From Streptomyces sp. TP-A0874 (lineage in GTDB: Bacteria > Actinomycetota > Actinomycetes > Streptomycetales > Streptomycetaceae), in assembly GCF_001748085.1 (NCBI RefSeq), contig NZ_BBZK01000007.1:186001-250000 (forward strand): 64,000 nt of DNA. The letters run 5' to 3'. Positions 59,534 to 64,000 of this stretch are shown here, piece by piece; position 1 is the first letter of the stretch; each line of letters begins with the position of its first letter. The notes below the pieces were generated by a model that saw nothing but the letters and a program-made list of their open reading frames with translations, searched no databases and was not told the origin of the DNA. Both the position numbers and the translations under genes were made by a program.

Positions 59534-59926
59534 TCAGCCGCGCCCGCGGCAGAGTTCCAGCAGGGTCATCGCCAGTGCGGTGCCGGGCTGGCCGAGCTGG
59601 CTCTCGTAGTGGCGGAGGATCTCCATCTCCCGGGAGAGGTTCACCCGGCGACCCCCCGAGGCGATCCGCGCCTGCTGGATCCTGGCCGAGACCGCGATCC
59701 GCTGCTGCACCAGACCGATGATCCGGCCGTCCAGGTCGTCGATCTGCTGCCGGGCCTCGGCGATCAGTCTCTCGGCACCCTCCTCGTGGGCGCCGGTGGA
59801 CGCGCTCGGGCCGGCGGGCTCCGGCCGGCCCTGGGGGGCAGTGGAGCCGCCGCTGCGCCCGTCCCCGCCCACCGCGGTGCTCGGCTCCACAGCGGCGTCC
59901 TGGCTGATCGTGCTGTTCCGGCTCAT
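59534..59926 (-). CDS. Chorismate mutase (AroQ type)
   Basis: The protein is 130 residues from ATG 59926, with ggag well placed upstream on its strand. Residues 1-48 are a disordered Ser/Gly/Pro-rich tail. The AroQ three-helix domain follows from about residue 50 (RLIAEARQQIDDLDGRIIGLVQQRIAVSARIQQARIASGGRRVNLSREMEILRHYES). It includes the Arg and Lys/Arg positions that bind chorismate. It converts chorismate to prephenate for Phe and Tyr synthesis. An attenuator-like leader with a Phe/Tyr-rich peptide and a terminator hairpin lies upstream (59986-60150), implying control by aromatic amino acid supply. Confidence 0.92.
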   Translation of the reverse strand: MSRNSTISQDAAVEPSTAVGGDGRSGGSTAPQGRPEPAGPSASTGAHEEGAERLIAEARQQIDDLDGRIIGLVQQRIAVSARIQQARIASGGRRVNLSREMEILRHYESQLGQPGTALAMTLLELCRGRG

Positions 59927-59985
59927 CGTGCTCTCCTACAAGGTCGCGCCCGACGGAGGAGGTGCCACCCGGAGCCGAGAAACGT

Positions 59986-60020
59986 CGACAGCCCCGGGCG
60001 GTGGTCGCCCGGGGCTGTCG
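59986..60020 (-). terminator. Terminator hairpin in the chorismate mutase leader
   Basis: Arms at 59986-60000 and 60006-60020 are perfectly complementary over 15 bp (CGACAGCCCCGGGCG and its complement) with a 5-nt loop. On the minus strand a GTTT follows. It lies 22 nt after the leader-peptide stop and 59 nt before the gene. The loop region GACCAC could instead pair with GTGGTC in the leader peptide coding sequence. Confidence 0.7.
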
Positions 60021-60041
60021 GTAAGTCGCTTCTCAAGTCGT

Positions 60042-60113
60042 TCAAGCAGCGGGACCACGGCAGCCGGACGGACCGGTGCCATAGGTAAAGACGAAGCTCA
60101 GCTGCTGGAACAT
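60042..60113 (-). CDS. Candidate 23-residue Phe/Tyr-rich leader peptide
   Basis: The frame starts at ATG 60113 and ends at TGA 60042-60044. Its first residues are [11 protein letters not shown], with Phe at 2, 7 and 9 and Tyr at 11. Two of these codons are TTT and TAT, which are rare in this GC-rich genome. It sits directly after a promoter, so the transcript may begin at or next to the ATG (leaderless). The terminator hairpin follows. The layout matches amino-acid attenuators, where ribosome stalling at Phe/Tyr codons would prevent termination. Real translation is not shown. Confidence 0.6.
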   Translation of the reverse strand: MFQQLSFVFTYGTGPSGCRGPAA

Positions 60114-60120
60114 GGCAGGC

Positions 60121-60150
60121 AGTATGCCTCGGCGGCGGCGCGCCGGACAA
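60121..60150 (-). promoter_or_regulatory. Promoter for the chorismate mutase leader
   Basis: Read on the minus strand, TTGTCC (60150-60145) and CATACT (60126-60121) are spaced 18 nt, close to the HrdB consensus. The -10 ends 7 nt before the leader-peptide ATG (60113), so the first transcribed base is expected at or within a base or two of that ATG. Confidence 0.6.
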
Positions 60151-60246
60151 GCCGGTCCGGATACCGAGACGGAGGGCGGTCCGGGGCCGCGGGCGGGCGG
60201 TAGGCGGCGGGCCGGCAGCGAGTGCCGGCGCGGTCCGTGCCGCCGG

Positions 60247-60252
60247 TAGACT
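60247..60252 (+). promoter_or_regulatory. Candidate -10 element of guaA
   Basis: TAGACT at 60247-60252 is an exact HrdB-type -10 placed 43 nt before the guaA start. The -35 region (about 60223-60228, TGCCGG) is poor. A start near 60259 would give a leader of under 40 nt, too short for a purine riboswitch. Confidence 0.45.
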
Positions 60253-60295
60253 CGGGGGCACCGCATTCCCGTCAGATCCGCCGGAAGGCCGCCCA

Positions 60296-61924
60296 GTGCC
60301 CTCAGCGAACGAGCCCGCAGCGAACGGGCCCGCAGCGAACCCCGCCACCGCCACCGACCGCAGCTCCGGCGTGGTCCTCGTCGTGGACTTCGGCGCGCAG
60401 TACGCACAGCTCATCGCCCGCCGGGTCCGCGAGGCCCGGGTCTACAGCGAGATCGTCCCGCACACCACGCCGGTGCCGGAGATGCTCGCCAGGAACCCGA
60501 AGGCGATCATCCTCTCCGGGGGCCCCTCGTCGGTGTACGCCGAGGACGCACCGGGCGTCGGCCCCGAACTCTTCGAGGCGGGCGTGCCCGTGCTGGGGAT
60601 CTGCTACGGCTTCCAGGCGATGGCCCGGGCGCTCGGGGGCACCGTCGAGCGCACCGGCACCCGTGAGTACGGCGGCACCGAACTGACCGTCTCCCGGACC
60701 GGCTCGACGCTCTTCGAGGGGACCCCGGCCGAGCAGTCGGTGTGGATGTCCCACGGCGACTCGGTCACCGAGGCACCGGCCGGCTTCACCGTCACCGCCT
60801 CCACCCCGGGCACCCCCGTCGCCGCCTTCGAGTCCGACGAGCGGCGGCTCTACGGTGTCCAGCACCACCCCGAGGTGATGCACTCCACGCACGGGCAGCA
60901 GATCATCGAGCACTTCCTGCACCGGGGCGCCGGGCTGGAACCGAACTGGACGACCAGCAGCATCGTCGAGGAGTCCGTCGCCGCCATCCGGGAGCAGATC
61001 GGCTCCAGGCGGGCGATCTGCGGCCTCTCCGGCGGTGTGGACTCCGCGGTCGCCGCGGCCCTCGTCCAGAAGGCCGTCGGCTCCCAGCTGACCTGCGTCT
61101 ACGTCGACCACGGCCTGATGCGCAAGGGAGAGTCGGAGCAGGTCGAGAAGGACTTCGTCGCCGCCACCGGAGTGCAGCTCAAGGTCGTCGACGCCGAGGA
61201 GCGCTTCCTCTCCGCACTGGCCGGGGTGTCCGACCCGGAACAGAAGCGGAAGATCATCGGCCGGGAGTTCATCAGAGTCTTCGAGCAGGCCGCCAGCGAG
61301 ATCGTGGCCGAGGCCGGCGCGGCCGGCGAGGCCGTGGAGTTCCTCGTCCAGGGCACGCTCTACCCGGATGTGGTGGAGTCCGGCGGCGGCAGCGGCACGG
61401 CCAGCATCAAGTCGCACCACAACGTCGGCGGGCTCCCCGAGGACCTCCAGTTCCAGCTGGTGGAGCCGTTGCGGCAGCTGTTCAAGGACGAGGTGCGGAT
61501 GGTGGGCCAGGAGCTCGGCCTGCCCGAGGAGATCGTCCAGCGGCAGCCGTTCCCCGGGCCCGGGCTCGGTATCCGGATCGTCGGCGAGGTCACCAAGGCC
61601 CGTCTCGACCTGCTGCGCGAAGCCGACGCCATCGCCCGCCAGGAGCTGACCGCGGCCGGTCTGGACCGCGGTATCTGGCAGTGCCCGGTGGTGCTCCTCG
61701 CGGACGTCCGCTCGGTGGGCGTGCAGGGCGACGGCCGCACCTACGGTCACCCCGTGGTGCTGCGTCCGGTCTCCTCCGAGGACGCGATGACGGCGGACTG
61801 GTCCCGGCTGCCGTACGAGGTGCTGGCGCGTATCTCCACCCGGATCACCAACGAGGTCGACGAGGTCAACCGGGTGGTGCTCGATGTGACGAGCAAGCCG
61901 CCGGGCACCATCGAGTGGGAGTGA
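60296..61924 (+). CDS. guaA: GMP synthase (glutamine-hydrolysing)
   Basis: This 542-residue protein starts at GTG 60296 behind ggaagg. It aminates XMP to GMP. A class-I glutaminase domain (about 22-210) has the catalytic Cys in [11 protein letters not shown] and the His/Glu pair in [12 protein letters not shown]. The ATP-pyrophosphatase domain has the PP-loop [18 protein letters not shown] near residue 245, and the dimerisation domain follows to KPPGTIEWE. The first 20 residues are an Ala/Asn/Pro repeat encoded by three 15-bp imperfect repeats (about 60302-60342). They make the N-terminus longer than in E. coli (525 residues). Confidence 0.97.
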   Translation: MPSANEPAANGPAANPATATDRSSGVVLVVDFGAQYAQLIARRVREARVYSEIVPHTTPVPEMLARNPKAIILSGGPSSVYAEDAPGVGPELFEAGVPVLGICYGFQAMARALGGTVERTGTREYGGTELTVSRTGSTLFEGTPAEQSVWMSHGDSVTEAPAGFTVTASTPGTPVAAFESDERRLYGVQHHPEVMHSTHGQQIIEHFLHRGAGLEPNWTTSSIVEESVAAIREQIGSRRAICGLSGGVDSAVAAALVQKAVGSQLTCVYVDHGLMRKGESEQVEKDFVAATGVQLKVVDAEERFLSALAGVSDPEQKRKIIGREFIRVFEQAASEIVAEAGAAGEAVEFLVQGTLYPDVVESGGGSGTASIKSHHNVGGLPEDLQFQLVEPLRQLFKDEVRMVGQELGLPEEIVQRQPFPGPGLGIRIVGEVTKARLDLLREADAIARQELTAAGLDRGIWQCPVVLLADVRSVGVQGDGRTYGHPVVLRPVSSEDAMTADWSRLPYEVLARISTRITNEVDEVNRVVLDVTSKPPGTIEWE

Positions 61925-62023
61925 CCCGGGGCGCGGGAGCGTTCGGCCGGAAAGCGGGCTGAGCCCGCTCGCGAGGGTCGGGCCCACCGGGGTGGTCGGG
62001 GAGGACAGAGCAGCGGTGGCCGG

Positions 62024-62053
62024 GCGCCGTCCCGCCGGGCCGCGGGACGGCGC
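62024..62053. terminator. Convergent terminator between guaA and the next gene
   Basis: GCGCCGTCCCGC (62024-62035) pairs perfectly with 62042-62053 over 12 bp with a 6-nt loop. It lies 100 nt after guaA and 7 nt beyond the end of the opposing gene, so it can serve both directions. Confidence 0.65.
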
Positions 62054-62059
62054 GCCCAC

Positions 62060-63235
62060 TCAGCACGGCACGTCGTCGCCACACCGCCACAGGGTTCCCC
62101 GGTCCGGGTAGACGTTGGCCCGGGGAGAGAACGTGTGGCCGGTCCACTCCTCCGAGTCGCCCGTGGCGATGTACGCCTCCGCCTGGTAGGCCAACGGGCT
62201 GTCCTGGCGCGCCGTCTGACAGTGGTCCGGGTCGGTGGTGAACGTGGTGCCCGGTTCGACGGTGACACGGCTGACGGCAGGGCCAGGTTGGCAGTCGTGG
62301 GCCGCTCCCGCCCAGAAACCGCCCAACCGGACGGTGACCGCCGCGGCGGAGGCCGTGGGATTGTCGACCTTGAGGACGAAAACCACCCTGTCCGGCTGGA
62401 CTCCCACACAGGCCCGCAGCCGGACACCGGACGGACCGGTCCTCGGCGGGGAGCAGCGGCTCTCCCCTCCCAAGGTGTCGACGGGCTGAGCGCTCCTCCC
62501 CGCGGCCGACGTCGCCGACGGGCCGGAAGGCCCGGACCGACTTCCCCGCTCGGCCGCCCCGGGCCACCCCTTCACGGCGATCGCCAATCCGATCACCAGG
62601 CCGATGGCGGCCAGGACGGCGGTGGGCCCCGTCCATGAGCGGCGGCCGGCAGGGGCAGGGGCATCGTCCGGGGGCGGCAGCGGGCCGGTGGGCCCAGGGA
62701 GGGGCCGTTCGGCCTTCTCGCCCGGGGCGGCCTCCCCGCCCGGGACGGCCCGGGCGGCCAAGCCGGCGCCCGGCGGAAGGTCCGTTTCCGGGGAGCCCGG
62801 TGGGCCCTCGGGGGCCGGCGGGTTGGGCTGCTCCGGGGCCCGGAGGGCGTTGACCACCGCGCTCCGCCACTGGTGTCCTCTGATCTTCTGCAACACGTCC
62901 CGGTGGAACTCGATCCGCCTGGCGATCGCCATCAGTCGCCGGCGCTGGGCCCCGGCATCGTCCCGGAAAGCCGCCACGATCCGGGCGGTGTCCTGGACCG
63001 TCGGCAGCCGGCCGGATCTCTTGTTCGCACCGAGCAGTTGATCGCGGCCCAGCAGCCAGTGCCCCAGAAGGGGATTGTCGATCTTGGGGACCGCATCCCG
63101 CAGTCGGGCGACCAACCCCGGGCGGGACGGCCCGGGCCCCTCCAGCATTTCCTGTAAGCACCGACTCCACTCGTCCAGGGTCCGGACGAGGGCGTACGCC
63201 AACTCCTCGAAGAACTCCTCCTGTTCCCCCACCAC
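62060..63235 (-). CDS. Single-pass membrane protein with helical N-terminal domain, function unknown
   Basis: The protein is 391 residues from GTG 63235 with gagggg upstream on its strand. Residues 1-130 are helical and cytosolic (VGEQEEFFEELAYALVRTLDEW, then PLLGHWLLGRDQL and RLPTVQDTARIVAAF). That recalls the divergent helix-turn-helix-like domains of Streptomyces signalling proteins. A Pro/Gly-rich linker (130-195) leads to one membrane helix near 200-222 (GPTAVLAAIGLVIGLAIAVKG). The outer domain has seven Cys, including RCSPPRTG, RACVGVQ and the final WRCGDDVPC, likely in disulfides. I do not recognise a family. Confidence 0.72.
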   Translation of the reverse strand: MVGEQEEFFEELAYALVRTLDEWSRCLQEMLEGPGPSRPGLVARLRDAVPKIDNPLLGHWLLGRDQLLGANKRSGRLPTVQDTARIVAAFRDDAGAQRRRLMAIARRIEFHRDVLQKIRGHQWRSAVVNALRAPEQPNPPAPEGPPGSPETDLPPGAGLAARAVPGGEAAPGEKAERPLPGPTGPLPPPDDAPAPAGRRSWTGPTAVLAAIGLVIGLAIAVKGWPGAAERGSRSGPSGPSATSAAGRSAQPVDTLGGESRCSPPRTGPSGVRLRACVGVQPDRVVFVLKVDNPTASAAAVTVRLGGFWAGAAHDCQPGPAVSRVTVEPGTTFTTDPDHCQTARQDSPLAYQAEAYIATGDSEEWTGHTFSPRANVYPDRGTLWRCGDDVPC

Positions 63236-63671
63236 TGCTTCCCCTCTGCTCCAAAGCTTGCACCGCGCTAGTGAAACAGCAGGTCAGAGCCGGTGTACCT
63301 GGCACTGCAAGCACCTGCCGGACGAAAGGTCTGGAGCAGGCCCCCCGCATTCAGGACAGTGGGTCGCGGCGGACGGAGAAGAGCTGATCCGCCCTCAACC
63401 CGGCTGTCCGGGAGCGGAGTCCTGCCGTGAAGCGATTGACGACCCGAAAGCATCGCACACCTTCTCCCCTCCCCACGGCCGCGCTCGGGAAGCACTGCGC
63501 GACCGCCCTCGGCAACGCGGGCGGTCGGCAGAAGGCCCCGACGGGCTGAGGGGCGGATCCGCACGTCGCACCGGTGGCGAGGGCGCGACCGCGCCGACGC
63601 CGCCGGGCGTGACCCACCCGCCAGCCAGTGTCCGACCGCCGACAAGGCGACGACGAGAAGAGGACCCCACC
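63236..63671 (+). other. 436-nt region before the zinc-finger mini-protein
   Basis: The first 60 nt are less GC-rich and probably hold the promoter of the minus-strand membrane-protein gene. TTGACG at 63437-63442 could be a -35 for the plus strand but has no good -10. Open frames cross the region on both strands with no family resemblance, and I do not call a gene here. Confidence 0.35.
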
Positions 63672-63806
63672 ATGTGGAACCAGTGCCAGCGCTGCGAGGG
63701 CAAGGGAAAGTGCACCACCTGCGACGGCTCCGGCTACAGCGGTCTGTGGAAGTGCGACAGCTGCCGCGGCAGCGGCGACTGCAAGGCGTGCGACGGCCGC
63801 GGCTGA
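63672..63806 (+). CDS. 44-residue stand-alone DnaJ-type zinc-finger protein
   Basis: The ATG is 63672, with agaagagga at 63656-63664 as ribosome binding site. The protein consists almost entirely of four C-x2-C-x-G-x-G units at residues 5-12, 14-21, 28-35 and 37-44 (CQRCEGKG, CTTCDGSG, CDSCRGSG, CKACDGRG). This is the two-zinc hairpin of the DnaJ cysteine-rich domain without a J domain or substrate-binding domain. The eight Cys should bind two zinc ions. The motif also occurs in other small proteins that handle unfolded or redox clients. The partner is unknown. Frame extensions upstream are not conserved-looking. Confidence 0.72.
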   Translation: MWNQCQRCEGKGKCTTCDGSGYSGLWKCDSCRGSGDCKACDGRG

Positions 63807-63942
63807 CCGCGTGAACACCGCGGGCTGACCCGCCTCGTTCTCCGGTGAGGGCTCCTTTTCCGGGTTCCTGTTCGGAGCCCTCACCCACCCTCCCAGACCT
63901 CGTTGTGAGGCCTGTGGGCCCGTCGCACCGGCGTGCCCTCTT

Positions 63943-64000
63943 CCACCCCGCACCGGCCCACCCCGCACCGGCCCACCCCGCACCGGCCCACCCCGCACCG
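63943..64000. repeat. 15-bp tandem repeat at the window end
   Basis: The unit ccaccccgcaccggc is repeated at 63943, 63958, 63973 and 63988 (the last cut by the window edge), all identical. On the minus strand the units encode RGGPV repeats in an open frame, but no gene can be established. Copy number beyond the window is unknown. Confidence 0.85.

Noticed and set aside
59206-59610. Plus-strand frames in the gap before chorismate mutase
   Set aside because: No ribosome binding site, no motifs, and they run into the opposite-strand chorismate mutase gene.
60247-60295. A guanine/purine riboswitch before guaA
   Set aside because: The expected leader is under 40 nt and contains no purine-aptamer core.

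Overview
This is a very GC-rich, gene-dense chromosomal window from a filamentous actinomycete, almost certainly in the family Streptomycetaceae. The reasons are gene order (ribosomal S10/spc/alpha genes, rplM-rpsI-glmM, glmS-acpS-nnr-alr-tsaE/B/rimI/D, groES-groEL1, whiD-bldM-shbA-guaB-guaB3, a Ser/Thr kinase cluster, guaA), the developmental regulators WhiD and BldM, frequent GTG starts, ATGA/TGATG gene overlaps, and very stable U-poor hairpins as terminators. The species cannot be named from the window. An rpsD of the zinc-binding type lies inside the alpha operon, unlike Streptomyces coelicolor as I know it.

Layout. 1-8.56 kb: end of the S10 operon (rplD partial to rpsQ) and the spc operon (rplN to rplO), closed by a strong hairpin. 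8.7-16 kb: secY-adk, a hairpin, map, infA with its own promoter, rpmJ-rpsM-rpsK-rpsD, rpoA-rplQ and a terminator. 16-25 kb: truA, a membrane protein, rplM-rpsI, glmM, a small acidic protein, glmS, acpS and nnr. 25-33.5 kb: an L,D-transpeptidase, alr, an alpha/beta hydrolase and the t6A-modification genes tsaE, tsaB, rimI and tsaD, interrupted by a 0.8-kb stretch of decayed gene fragments (29.3-30.05 kb). 33.6-38.1 kb: a methyltransferase, a polysaccharide deacetylase, then groES-groEL1 behind two CIRCE operators. 38.2-45.1 kb: an SDR enzyme and a MOSC protein, divergent whiD/bldM, the sigma gene shbA, guaB and guaB3. 45.2-55.4 kb: a Pro/Gln-rich membrane protein, a nucleotide-sugar dehydrogenase homologue lacking its catalytic residues, glpD, and three membrane-anchored kinase-family proteins, the middle one a pseudokinase. 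55.5-64 kb: an aldehyde dehydrogenase, a GMC oxidoreductase with a ferredoxin-like Cys cluster, chorismate mutase, guaA, a membrane protein of unknown function, a 44-residue free-standing DnaJ-type zinc-finger protein, and a 15-bp tandem repeat running off the window end.

Most of the window is housekeeping: translation, wall-precursor supply (glmM, glmS, alr), cofactor repair and acyl-carrier activation, t6A tRNA modification, guanine nucleotide synthesis (guaB, guaB3, guaA) and protein folding. Developmental control (whiD, bldM, shbA) sits among these genes.

The strongest unexpected signal is upstream of the chorismate mutase gene on the minus strand. A sigma-70-like promoter appears to start a leaderless transcript whose first codons are a 23-residue peptide carrying three Phe and one Tyr among its first 11 residues. 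A 15-bp terminator hairpin follows and then the gene. This is the architecture of a Phe/Tyr transcription attenuator. Other points worth a look are the Cys/Lys-less nucleotide-sugar dehydrogenase, the standalone zinc-finger mini-protein, the gene graveyard, an AT-rich palindrome and 24-bp hairpin before glpD, and an exact sigma-BldN promoter before bldM.
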